From: JAYVYM01 sp046593925
GTDB taxonomy: Bacteria; Actinomycetota; Actinomycetes; Mycobacteriales; SCTD01
Assembly (NCBI GenBank): GCA_046593925.1
Contig: JBKJQN010000066.1
Location: 1-16,179 of the forward strand
DNA: 16,179 nt
Reading direction: 5' to 3'
How positions within the stretch are numbered: position 1 is the first letter of the stretch; each line of letters opens with the position of its first letter. The translations under genes and the position numbers were made by a program. Shown here piece after piece: positions 1-7,010 of the stretch. The notes under the pieces were generated by a model. That model worked only from the letters and a program-made list of their open reading frames with translations, ran no database searches and had not been told where the DNA came from.

Positions 1-18
1 GCTCTCAAACCGGAAAAG

Positions 19-91
19 TGACCCCAGCGGGATTCGAACCCGCGCTGCCGCCGTGAGAGGGCGGTGTCCTAGGCCGCTAGACGATGGGGCC
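19..91 (-). tRNA. tRNA-Glu (anticodon CUC)
   Basis: Read on the minus strand, the 73 nt fold into a standard cloverleaf. The acceptor stem pairs GGCCCCA with TGGGGTC, with one G-U pair, and the discriminator base is A. The D-arm has the GTC/GAC form of glutamate tRNAs. The anticodon stem CCGCC/GGCGG closes the loop CTCTCAC, giving anticodon CTC, and the T-loop is GTTCGAATC. The 3' CCA is not encoded. It lies 39 nt downstream of tRNA-Gln and is probably cotranscribed with it. The neighbouring gltX encodes the synthetase that charges it. Confidence 0.95.
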
Positions 92-130
92 CGGCTGTGA
101 ACTTGTCGCAGTGATCAGTGCTGTCACACG

Positions 131-202
131 CTGGGGTACCTGGACTCGAACCAAGACTAACGGAACCAGAAACCGTCGGGCTGCCAATTACCCCATACCC
201 CA
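131..202 (-). tRNA. tRNA-Gln (anticodon CUG)
   Basis: The minus strand forms a 72-nt cloverleaf. The acceptor stem TGGGGTA/TACCCCA has the U1-A72 pair typical of glutamine tRNAs, and the discriminator is G. The anticodon loop TTCTGGT gives anticodon CTG, and the T-loop is GTTCGAGTC. The top of the anticodon stem has a T-T mismatch (31-39). CCA is not encoded. Most actinobacteria lack GlnRS, so this tRNA is expected to be mischarged with glutamate by the GluRS encoded next door and then amidated by GatCAB. That pathway is known for the group, not shown here. Confidence 0.95.
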
Positions 203-241
203 CCGGGAGCGAGCCTTGGTGCCTGGCCGCGCGCCGCACGC

Positions 242-271
242 ACACTAGCCGACCCGGCTACCCCGGCTCAA
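242..271 (-). promoter_or_regulatory. Candidate promoter of the tRNA-Gln/tRNA-Glu pair
   Basis: On the minus strand a -35-like TTGAGC (271-266) is followed after 18 nt by a -10-like TAGTGT (247-242). The -10 lies about 39 nt before the 5' end of tRNA-Gln, leaving a short 5' leader to be processed. The -35 hexamer contains the TGA stop codon of gltX (270-268), so the promoter is built into the end of the synthetase gene. This is consensus matching by eye; no start site is known. Confidence 0.45.
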
Positions 272-1749
272 ACGACGGCGGCGCCACCGGCAGCCCCGCC
301 ACCGGCCGAGGCCCGCAGCCGGCGCAGCGTCCGCTCCTTGCCGAGCAGAGCCATCGACTCCGGTAGCGGCGGCGAGACCGACGCTCCGCAGACGGCCACC
401 CGCAGCGGCAGATAGACCTTGCCCTTCTTCAGCCCCAGGGCAGCGATCACCGAGATGTCGAGGGCAGCCGACACGGTCTGGGTCGTCCACTCCCCGAGCG
501 GCTCGAGCGCCTTCGCGGCTGCGGTGAGCACCTCGGCACTGCCGGGGCCGAGCGCCTTGGCCGCCGCAGACGCGTCGACCGCGAAGTCCGGCTCCGGCAC
601 GAACAGGAAGCCCACCAGGCCGGGCAGCTCGGACAGCACCGCCACCCGGGTCTGCACCAGCGGCACGACACCCGCGAGCAGCGCGAGCTGCTCGGGCAGG
701 GCTGGCGAGGCCACCAGCCCCGCGCGCTCAAGGAAGGGCAGCGCGCGCGCGGCGAAGTCGTCCTCGGCGAGCTCGCGCAGGTAGTGCCCGTTGAGCCAGC
801 CGAGCTTGTCGAGGTCGAAGACCGGCCCGACGGTGTTGACCCGCGCCCAGTCGAAGCTCTCCGACATCTGCGCGAAGGTGAAGATCTCCTCCTGCGAAGG
901 CAGCGAGTAGCCCAGCAGCCCGAGGAAGTTCAGCAGCGCCTCGGGCAGATAGCCCTGCTCGAGGAACCATGTCAGCCGCGCCGCCGGATTCTTCCGTTTG
1001 GAGATCTTGCTCTTGTCGACGTTGCGCAGCAGTGGCATGTGCGCGTACGCGGGGCGCGGGAAGCCCAGCCAGTCGGCGAGCAGCAGGTGTTTGGGCGTCG
1101 AGGAGATCCACTCCTCGCCGCGCACCACGTGCGTGATGGCCATCAAGCCGTCGTCGACCACGACCGCCAGGTGGTACGTCGGGAAGCCGTCGGCCTTCAG
1201 CAGCACCTGGTCGTCCGGCCGCGGGGCCGACACCTCACCGCGGATCAGGTCCACGAAGCGCAACGGCGGGTCGTCGGGCACGAGCATGCGGACGACAGGT
1301 GTCTGCTGCGCACCGGGCAGCGCGGCGCGCTCCGCCGCCGTCAGCCCGAGGCACCTGCGGTCGTAGCCGGTCGGCAGCTTTCGGCGCTGCTGGTCCTCGC
1401 GCATCTCCTGCAGCCGCGCCGACGTGCACCAGCACAGGTAGGCGTGTCCGTCGGCGACCAGCCGGTCCACGTAGGGCCGGTAGGTCGCCAGCCGCTCGGA
1501 CTGGCGGTACGGCGCGTACGGGCCCCCGATGTCGGGTCCCTCGTCCCAGTCCAGGCCGAGCCAGCGCAGCGTGTCGTACACCTGCTGCTCGCTGTCGGCC
1601 CGGAAGCGCGCCCGGTCGGTGTCCTCGACGCGCAGCACGAACTTGCCACCCTGCTGGCGCGCGAACGCCAGGTTGAACAAGGACATGTACGCGGTCCCGA
1701 CGTGCGGGTCTCCCGTCGGCGAGGGCGCGACCCGGACGCGCACGGTCAC
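268..1749 (-). CDS. gltX: Glutamate--tRNA ligase (GluRS)
   Basis: Class I aminoacyl-tRNA synthetase of 493 aa, the usual bacterial GluRS length. It attaches glutamate to tRNA-Glu in the cytosol and, in lineages without GlnRS, also to tRNA-Gln. The N-terminus carries the HIGH-type motif as HVGT (residues 16-19) in the context APSPTGDPHVG. The KMSKS-type loop is KISKR (248-252). C106, C108 and C133 match the zinc-binding region of many bacterial GluRSs. The open frame extends further upstream, but GTG at 1749 places the conserved TVRVRVAPSPTG at the N-terminus. It overlaps the stop of the preceding FAH-family gene by 4 bp (GTGA), indicating translational coupling. The tRNA-Gln and tRNA-Glu genes follow directly downstream. 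Confidence 0.96.
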   Translation of the reverse strand: MTVRVRVAPSPTGDPHVGTAYMSLFNLAFARQQGGKFVLRVEDTDRARFRADSEQQVYDTLRWLGLDWDEGPDIGGPYAPYRQSERLATYRPYVDRLVADGHAYLCWCTSARLQEMREDQQRRKLPTGYDRRCLGLTAAERAALPGAQQTPVVRMLVPDDPPLRFVDLIRGEVSAPRPDDQVLLKADGFPTYHLAVVVDDGLMAITHVVRGEEWISSTPKHLLLADWLGFPRPAYAHMPLLRNVDKSKISKRKNPAARLTWFLEQGYLPEALLNFLGLLGYSLPSQEEIFTFAQMSESFDWARVNTVGPVFDLDKLGWLNGHYLRELAEDDFAARALPFLERAGLVASPALPEQLALLAGVVPLVQTRVAVLSELPGLVGFLFVPEPDFAVDASAAAKALGPGSAEVLTAAAKALEPLGEWTTQTVSAALDISVIAALGLKKGKVYLPLRVAVCGASVSPPLPESMALLGKERTLRRLRASAGGGAAGGAAVV

Positions 1750-2528
1750 CGGGCGAGCACCGGGTTGGTCAGTGTCCCGATGCCCTCCACCACGACGTCG
1801 ACGGTGTTGCCGGCCACCAGCGGCCCGACCCCGGCAGGGGTGCCGGTGAGCACGACGTCGCCGGGCAGCAGGGTCATGAAGGCCGAGATCCACGCGATCA
1901 CGGCAGGGACGTCGTGCAGCAGCTGCGCGGTACGGCCGTCCTGGCGCAGCTCATCGTCGACCCGGCACTGCACGGCGACGTCCCGGACGTCGAGGTCGGT
2001 CTCCAGCCACGGGCCGATCGGGCAGAAGGTGTCGTGCGACTTGCCGCGGGTCCACTGGCCGTCAGCCAGCTGCTGGTCGCGGGCCGTCACGTCGTTGGCC
2101 GCGGTGTAGCCGAGCACGACGTCCAGGGCGCGTTCGCGCGGCACGTCGCGGCACAGCCGGCCGATCACCACGGCAAGCTCGGCCTCGTGGTCCACCCGGC
2201 TGCTGTCGCGCGGCAGCCTGATCGCCTCGCCCGGCCCGATCACCGACGTCGAGGGCTTCAGGAACACCACCGGCGAGACCGGCGCCGGGCCGCCCATCTC
2301 GGCCGCGTGGTCGGCATAGTTCTTCCCGATGCAGACCACCTTGCTGGGCAGCACCGGCGCCAGCAGCCGCACCGACGACAGCGGGTGTCGCACCCCCGTG
2401 AAGGCGAACGCTGCGAAGGGGTGGCCGTCCACGGGCGCGACGACGAGCTCGGCGGGGTCGCCACCGGGCGGCCCCTCGACGACGCCGAACGACACCTCCC
2501 CGTCGACGGCGAAACGGCAGATGCGCAC
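1746..2528 (-). CDS. Fumarylacetoacetate hydrolase (FAH) family protein
   Basis: A 260-aa protein of the FAH superfamily, metal-dependent enzymes that cleave or isomerise C-C bonds of acylpyruvates and related 2-oxo acids. The catalytic half begins near residue 62 (KVVCIGKNYADHAAEMG). Metal ligands are readable as E115 and E117 in HEAELAVVIG and D146 in NDVTARD. The GKSHDTFCPIGPW segment (162-174) and the TGTPAGVG segment near the C-terminus are family hallmarks. Residues 1-60 form the short N-terminal domain seen in actinobacterial members. GTG at 2528 was chosen because VRICRF is a typical start and GGAAGG lies 9 nt upstream; the long upstream open frame is antisense to the phospholipase gene. 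The gene is coupled to gltX by a 4-bp overlap. The substrate is undetermined: acylpyruvate hydrolase, oxaloacetate decarboxylase and HHDD isomerase are all possible. Confidence 0.9.
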   Translation of the reverse strand: MRICRFAVDGEVSFGVVEGPPGGDPAELVVAPVDGHPFAAFAFTGVRHPLSSVRLLAPVLPSKVVCIGKNYADHAAEMGGPAPVSPVVFLKPSTSVIGPGEAIRLPRDSSRVDHEAELAVVIGRLCRDVPRERALDVVLGYTAANDVTARDQQLADGQWTRGKSHDTFCPIGPWLETDLDVRDVAVQCRVDDELRQDGRTAQLLHDVPAVIAWISAFMTLLPGDVVLTGTPAGVGPLVAGNTVDVVVEGIGTLTNPVLAR

Positions 2529-2606
2529 GCGGGCGGGCCTTCCGGAGCGGGGGCGGGGAGTGCTGCCGAGGCTAGTCCGGCTCGTGCACGGGGTAGGGGC
2601 CGCGAC

Positions 2607-4202
2607 GTGGATCTTGAGCAGTGGTTCCTCACCCCGACCGAGCGCGGCAACCCGGCGACGACCCTGGACAGCCGGCACGGACCGGGCGGCCGGGCGTGGA
2701 CCGAGGGCAACGCGGTCCGCCCGCTGGTGCACGGCGCGGTGTACTTCCCCCGGCTGGCCGAGGTCGTGACCGGGCTCGGCGAGGGCGACCTGCTGTGCTT
2801 CACCGACTGGCGCGGTGACCCCGACGAGCGGCTCACCGGCAAGGCGGGCAGCGAGGTGGGGCAGGTGTTCTGCCGGGCCGCGGAGCGCGGGGTGCTCGTC
2901 AAGGGTCTGCTCTGGCGCTCGCACCTGGACGGGCTGGCCTTCAGCGCGGACGAGAACCGGCACCTGGGCTCCGACATCAACGAGGCGGGCGGCGAGGTGC
3001 TGCTGGACCAACGCGTACGCCCGTTCGGCAGCCACCACCAGAAGCTCGTTGTCGCGCGCGGCGGCGCCGCGGACGTGGCCTTCGCCGGCGGCATCGACCT
3101 GTGCCACAGCCGGCGAGACGACGCCGGGCACGACGGTGACCCACAGGGCCTGCCGATGTCCCCGGAGTACGGCCCGAACCCCCCGTGGCACGACGTGCAG
3201 CTCGAGCTGCGCGGGCCGGTCGTGGGCGACCTCGAGACGGTGTTCCGGGAGCGGTGGGACGACCCGGCACCGCTGGACAACCGGCTGCGGATGGCGCTCG
3301 AGCGGCGGCTCATCGAGGGCCTGGACACCGATGCCGGCGCGCTGCCCGGTCAGGCCCCGGACCCGGCCCCGGAGGGCAGCTGCGCGGTGCAGGTGCTGCG
3401 GACCTATCCGGCGCGCCGCAGGCCGTACCCGTTCGCGCCGCGTGGTGAGCGCAGCATCTCCGAGGGCTACCGCAAGGCGCTGCGCCGGGTCCGCCAACTG
3501 GTTTACCTGGAGGACCAGTACCTGTGGTCCACGCATGTCGCCACACTGTTCGCCGAGGCCCTGGACAGGCGGCCCGAGCTCCAGCTGGTCGCGGTTGTCC
3601 CCCGCTTCCCCGACCAGTCCGGGGCGGTCGCCCGACCACCGAACCTGGTCGGCCGAGAAGACGCGCTCGACGTGGTGCGGCAGGCGGGCGGCGACCGGGT
3701 CAGCGTGTTCGACCTGGAGAACCACGCCGGCACACCTGTCTACGTCCACGCCAAGGTCTGCATCATGGATGACGTCTGGGCCGCCGCCGGCAGCGGCAAC
3801 CTGAACCTGCGCAGCTGGACGCACGACAGCGAGCTGTCCTGCGCGGTACTGGACGACGAACGCGACGAGCGCGAGCCCCGGGACCCGGGCGGACTCGGCG
3901 ACGGCGCCCGCCGGTTCGCCCGCGACCTGCGCCTCGAACTGTGGCGCGAGCACCTCGACGCCGCCGGTGACGACGGCCTGGTGGACCCGGCGACCGGCAT
4001 CGCCCGACTGCGCGCTGCGGCCGCGGCCCTGGACGCCTGGCACGACAGCGGGCAGCAGGGGCCGCGGCCACCCGGCCGGCTGCGCCAGCACCGGGCCGAC
4101 CGGCTGCCCGTGCGGACCCGCATCTGGGCCCGGCCGCTCTACCACGCCGTCGTGGACCCCGACGGCCGGCCACGCCAGGGCCTGCGCCGCAGCTGGGACT
4201 GA
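2607..4202 (+). CDS. Phospholipase D-like (HKD family) protein
   Basis: A 531-aa protein with two PLD half-sites. The first, near residues 143-163, is SHHQKLVVAR followed by FAGGIDLC; it has the H-x-K (H144, K146) but R instead of Asp at the eighth position. The second is complete: H381-A-K383-x4-D388, followed by GSGNLNLRSW (395-404). Such enzymes cleave or transfer phosphodiester bonds through a covalent phosphohistidine, and substrates range from phospholipids to nucleic acids. No signal peptide or membrane segment is visible, so a cytosolic location is inferred. GTG at 2607 begins the conserved-looking VDLEQWFLTP and has a GGGGTAGGGG purine stretch upstream. The gene diverges from the FAH-family gene with only 78 bp between them, and it ends 8 bp before the antitoxin frame. 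The exact substrate is unknown. Confidence 0.85.
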   Translation: MDLEQWFLTPTERGNPATTLDSRHGPGGRAWTEGNAVRPLVHGAVYFPRLAEVVTGLGEGDLLCFTDWRGDPDERLTGKAGSEVGQVFCRAAERGVLVKGLLWRSHLDGLAFSADENRHLGSDINEAGGEVLLDQRVRPFGSHHQKLVVARGGAADVAFAGGIDLCHSRRDDAGHDGDPQGLPMSPEYGPNPPWHDVQLELRGPVVGDLETVFRERWDDPAPLDNRLRMALERRLIEGLDTDAGALPGQAPDPAPEGSCAVQVLRTYPARRRPYPFAPRGERSISEGYRKALRRVRQLVYLEDQYLWSTHVATLFAEALDRRPELQLVAVVPRFPDQSGAVARPPNLVGREDALDVVRQAGGDRVSVFDLENHAGTPVYVHAKVCIMDDVWAAAGSGNLNLRSWTHDSELSCAVLDDERDEREPRDPGGLGDGARRFARDLRLELWREHLDAAGDDGLVDPATGIARLRAAAAALDAWHDSGQQGPRPPGRLRQHRADRLPVRTRIWARPLYHAVVDPDGRPRQGLRRSWD

Positions 4203-4210
4203 AGCCCCTG

Positions 4211-4495
4211 TTGTCATGTCCGCGTCAATCAGGTGATCTGATAGTCATCCGTACCTTGACGGCGACCGAGGCAAGCCGGTCCTTTGCCGCTCTTCTCGAC
4301 GAGGTCGAGCGCGGCGAGACCGTGGTCGTGACCCGCGGCGGCAAGCGGGTCGCGTCGATTGGTCCGACCTCGGTCGGCAACGGAGCCGAGGTGCTGGAGT
4401 TGCTCGCCGCTGACGTGGCCGCGGACTTCGCTGGCGACGTCGACGCTGCCCGGGATGCTGTGACGCTGGCGGGGCCGGCGTGGCCCGAAGACTGA
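4211..4495 (+). CDS. Phd/YefM (VapB-type) antitoxin
   Basis: Up to 94 aa, with an N-terminal Phd/YefM DNA-binding fold recognisable as TATEASRSFAALLDEVERGE followed by VVVTRGGKRVASIGP. The acidic, Ala-rich C-terminal half (about 55-94) is where such antitoxins wrap their toxin. These proteins neutralise the partner toxin and repress their own operon. The start is uncertain. TTG at 4211 lies 8 bp after the phospholipase stop with weak Shine-Dalgarno support. The best Shine-Dalgarno (AGGTGA, 4231-4236) points to GTC (4244) or ATC (4247), neither a normal start. TTG at 4256 would give the commonest family N-terminus (TATEAS). The 3' end overlaps the toxin start by 16 bp, the usual coupled TA layout. 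Confidence 0.8.
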   Translation: MSCPRQSGDLIVIRTLTATEASRSFAALLDEVERGETVVVTRGGKRVASIGPTSVGNGAEVLELLAADVAADFAGDVDAARDAVTLAGPAWPED

Positions 4496-4885
4496 TACTG
4501 GACACCGGCATCCTGGTTGCGGTGGAGCGGGACACGGTGATCCGGAGCGGTGTTTTGGTTGCCGACGATGACGTGGGCGATCGCCGCGGTGACCGTGGCC
4601 GAGCTGCGCACCGGGGTCGAGCTGGCTAGCGACAGCCGCCGTGCGGCTCGCGAGGCCTTCCTCGAGCGGGTCCTCGCGACCCTCCCGGTCGAGAGCTACG
4701 ACGAGGCCGCGGCCCAGGTCCACGGGCGCCTGCTTGCCCTGGTGTACCGCACGGGGACCCAGCGCGGCGCCCACGCCCTGATCATCGCCGCGACGGCTGC
4801 GGCTACCAGGCGCACGATCGTGACAGCCGACCGCCGGGCTCGCTTCGGTGGCCTGCCGGACGTCGAGTGCGTCGAGGTGGGCTGA
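4480..4885 (+). pseudogene. PIN-domain (VapC-type) toxin, frameshifted
   Basis: GTG at 4480, preceded by GGCGGGG, opens a frame reading VARRLILDTGILVAVERD, a clear PIN N-terminus with the first catalytic Asp (residue 8). This frame ends at TAG 4627-4629. The rest of the domain continues in the next frame: AIAAVTVAELRTG, then LIIAATAAATRRTIVTADRR, ending at 4885. Removing one G from the GGG at 4575-4577 restores a continuous protein of about 134 aa with the expected ADDDVAIAAVTVAEL join. A second anomaly is AHALIIAATA, where family members usually have AHDLIIAA, so a metal-binding Asp appears to be replaced by Ala. VapC toxins are Mg-dependent RNases that cut tRNA or rRNA. This copy is probably inactive unless the shift is a sequencing error or is programmed. 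Confidence 0.8.
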
Positions 4886-4994
4886 CGTGCAAGTCCGGAC
4901 CGCCGGGACCCTCGCGCGATCGTTTCCGCAAGCGGATCCCTCACTGGCACCGCTCAGGGGCCGGCGTCATGCCGGCAGCGAGGTCCTTACCGGG

Positions 4995-5420
4995 CTAGTC
5001 ATCGATGACCGCGAGGCCCCTGCACTCCAGGTCGGCCAGACCGTCGCGCATGGCCTGCAGTTGAGCGGGCGAGTGGCCCGACCAGTCCAGAAGTTCATCG
5101 ATGACCTGCACTGGCTCCCGAGTGCGGTAGGACCGAGTCGGATTACCGGGGAACTTCTTGTCCGTCACGTTGGGGTCGTCTTCCAGAGTGCCCATCGGTT
5201 CTACGATGTATATCCGGCCGAGGCAGTCGCCCACCGCCAGTTCAGCTCCCCACGCGGCGGCATCCAACGTCGCCGTCACGTACACATGGTTCGCTGTCCG
5301 ACCTCCGCAGAAGTTCGACCGGCGACCGGGCACCAAGAGATCACCCACCACCAGGTCCGCTTTCGTCCCGTGAAACAGCGCCCCCGACGTGTGGACTTCG
5401 AATGGCTTCAGCTCACCCAT
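4995..5420 (-). CDS. arr: Rifampin ADP-ribosyltransferase (Arr)
   Basis: A 141-aa protein matching the small Arr family, which transfers ADP-ribose from NAD+ to the C23 hydroxyl of rifamycins and inactivates them. Motifs are FHGTKADL (16-23), RTANHVYVT (41-49) and the family signature EDDPNVTDKKFPGNPTRSYR (80-99). H17, Y47 and D82 align with the catalytic His, Tyr and Asp known from mycobacterial Arr. The length is normal and the frame intact. ATG at 5420 has GGAGG nine bases upstream, so the longer upstream open frame is not used. It converges with the decayed toxin gene (109 bp apart) and lies about 240 bp downstream of the DinB-family gene on the same strand. Sequence alone does not show whether it confers resistance; chromosomal arr genes are common in actinobacteria. 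Confidence 0.93.
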   Translation of the reverse strand: MGELKPFEVHTSGALFHGTKADLVVGDLLVPGRRSNFCGGRTANHVYVTATLDAAAWGAELAVGDCLGRIYIVEPMGTLEDDPNVTDKKFPGNPTRSYRTREPVQVIDELLDWSGHSPAQLQAMRDGLADLECRGLAVIDD

Positions 5421-5662
5421 CAAGGGCGCCCTCCAAGATTGTCTGTTGTTCGCCAGCCCGAGCATTCTGCGCCCACACAGGGGCCTTGCGGCAAGCCCCC
5501 CGGTGCGCTGTACGTTGAAAGTGGACGGAGAGGCACCTCCTTGAGCTGCCTCTGTTCGAGCTACGCAGACACCCCGGCGATGCCCGGCTCGGCCAGTCCC
5601 GGGCCGGGCGGACCACCCGCTCGCCGCTCGCCGCTCGCGCTGCCGTTGTCGCAGCAGGATCC

Positions 5663-6427
5663 TCATTCGAGTCGCTCACTGGCCTCGAGCACGCCGAGGT
5701 CTCGCAGTGCATAGCGGTGATGCTCCACCTCTTCCTTCAGCACCACCTTGAGGCAGCGGCGCACGACATATTCCTCGTCGGGATACGGCTCCGCCGGCTT
5801 CCGAACGCAGGTCCGATCAAGCCCTGCCTCGGTGAGCCCCTCAACGACGCGCCGCATCGTGGTCATCCGAAGGAGCCGTGGCGCGAGCACTTCGTCGAGC
5901 GTCGGGGCGGCCTCGACGGTGAGCCCGAGCTTTGCCGTTGCGTCGGCCGGCATCCCGCCGGCAGGAAACCCCAAGGGGTGGTACGGCGCTTCGTCTTCGA
6001 GCACGGCATTGCCGAGCCAGGCATCGCTGGCGAACAGCAGATGTCGTTGCGTCTCGACCAGCGACCACTCGCCGTCGACCCGCTCGTGCAGCTTGACCTC
6101 GGGCAAGAGCCTGGCGCGGTCGAGCGTCGCCTCCCAGAGCGTCTCGATGGCAGCCCAAGCACCCCGGTAGTCGTCGGGCGACGTGGCTTCTCGCGCCAGC
6201 AGTCGTGCGGGCTGTTGTCGGTCGAGCTCGGCCTCGACGTACCTGGTCACGTCGATGTCGTTGACGACGAGCCGCTCGAAGTCGCCGCCAAGATAGACGT
6301 CGCTCCCATAGCAGTCGACGATCTTCAGACCGCTGATTTCACAATCGCGGACTTCCAGGCCGGCAAGGTCGCACAGGTGAATGCGGGCGCCGCGGAACCG
6401 GTCGGTCTGGGCGTACTCGGCGGTCAT
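5663..6427 (-). CDS. DinB-family protein with pentapeptide-like N-terminus
   Basis: A 254-aa two-part protein. Residues 10-60 are a short run of pentapeptide-repeat-like turns (FRGARIHLCDLAGLEV, then CEISGLKIVDC), a small beta-helical segment. Residues 85-250 are a DinB/YfiT four-helix bundle. Candidate metal ligands are H129 in ETQRHLLFASDAWL and H236/H237 in KEEVEHHRYALRDL, the usual spacing for this fold. Enzymes of this superfamily include mycothiol- and bacillithiol-dependent transferases, but many members have no known role. ATG at 6427 is preceded by GAGG at 8 nt. About 240 bp separate it from arr downstream; the two might be cotranscribed, with no other sign of a shared function. Homologues with this same architecture occur in actinobacteria (from memory). 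Confidence 0.85.
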   Translation of the reverse strand: MTAEYAQTDRFRGARIHLCDLAGLEVRDCEISGLKIVDCYGSDVYLGGDFERLVVNDIDVTRYVEAELDRQQPARLLAREATSPDDYRGAWAAIETLWEATLDRARLLPEVKLHERVDGEWSLVETQRHLLFASDAWLGNAVLEDEAPYHPLGFPAGGMPADATAKLGLTVEAAPTLDEVLAPRLLRMTTMRRVVEGLTEAGLDRTCVRKPAEPYPDEEYVVRRCLKVVLKEEVEHHRYALRDLGVLEASERLE

Positions 6428-7010
6428 CGGGGCAGCCTCGCGCACCGGCTCCGTCGACGCAAGCAAGCAGCGACCGGCCCACATCGCTCAACGGCGACGC
6501 CGCTGGCCACCACCTGGTTGGGTCGTGCTCGCTTGCAGCGACGAGCGCCTGGCCGGCACCTGTTCTTTCTGTCGGCCCTTCTTCAGGTGTGTTGCTCATC
6601 TTGCTGATGGACGGTTCGGAACGAGGGCGTCGGAGGTCGCCGGCGTGGGCCCGGTGTCCCTGTGATCTTGGTCGTGCTCGACCGGTCCCTCGACCACCCC
6701 GCGCTCGGACATCGTGTGCTTGCTGTCGTGGTGGAGCACACGATGTCGGCCTCCGTGGGCCTTGCTGAGCGTGCGAGCGGCCAGCCGTTACCGGGTTCGT
6801 GTGCTCCTGCCGCGGCATTAATACACAAACTCCTCCGCGATCCAGGCCGACCGGCGCGACGACGAGGGGCGCGGACACGGCGGATGCGAGCCCGCGGCGG
6901 ATGCGTGCGCCGCGCCGCACGGTCGGGCCTTTCGACCCTTCCCTGCTCGTAGCGGCTGGGCAACGGTGCTGGTGCGCGTCCCGACGGCACGCGCTGGACA
7001 AGGGGGTTCC
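6428..7010. other. Intergenic stretch without a convincing gene
   Basis: These 583 bp separate the start of the DinB-family gene from the start of the SRPBCC pseudogene. Frames are open on both strands, but none has recognisable protein content or a good start with a Shine-Dalgarno. Base composition is more mixed than in the core genes, for example the AT-richer stretch TTAATACACAAACTCCTCC near 6829-6847. The only clear structure is the 13-bp inverted repeat at 6708-6747. It may be scar DNA of an old insertion; no transposase fragment is recognised. Confidence 0.5.
6708..6747. repeat. 13-bp perfect inverted repeat, 14-nt loop
   Basis: GACATCGTGTGCT (6708-6720) and AGCACACGATGTC (6735-6747) are perfect reverse complements separated by 14 nt. 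The stem could be a transcription terminator, an operator or the remnant of a mobile-element end. No T-run follows on either strand, which weakens the simple terminator reading. Confidence 0.8.

Noticed and set aside
1..18. Possible terminator after tRNA-Glu (CTTTTCC on the minus strand)
   Set aside because: A short T-run is present but no hairpin is visible before it, and the region is cut by the window edge.
784..2109. Long plus-strand open frame opposite gltX and the FAH-family gene
   Set aside because: It is antisense to two clearly recognised proteins and has biased, domain-free composition typical of high-GC shadow frames. The same applies to the long plus-strand frames at 7271-10030 and 10058-12589.
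3033..3056. First HKD motif of the PLD-like protein with Arg in place of Asp
   Set aside because: Not treated as damage: from memory, actinobacterial members of this subfamily commonly vary at this position, and the rest of the site and the second motif are intact.
2529..4217. Minus-strand extension of the FAH-family frame through the phospholipase gene
   Set aside because: The extension has no family similarity and is antisense to a protein with HKD motifs; GTG 2528 gives a normal family N-terminus.
4886..4994. Small stems (GCCGGC-GTCAT-GCCGGC and TCCG-CAAG-CGGA) between the toxin remnant and arr
   Set aside because: Short, GC-rich stems without a T-run; too weak to call a bidirectional terminator.
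5413..5712. 99-aa minus-strand frame upstream of arr
   Set aside because: It overlaps the DinB-family gene end and the arr start, has no good start signal and no recognisable domain.
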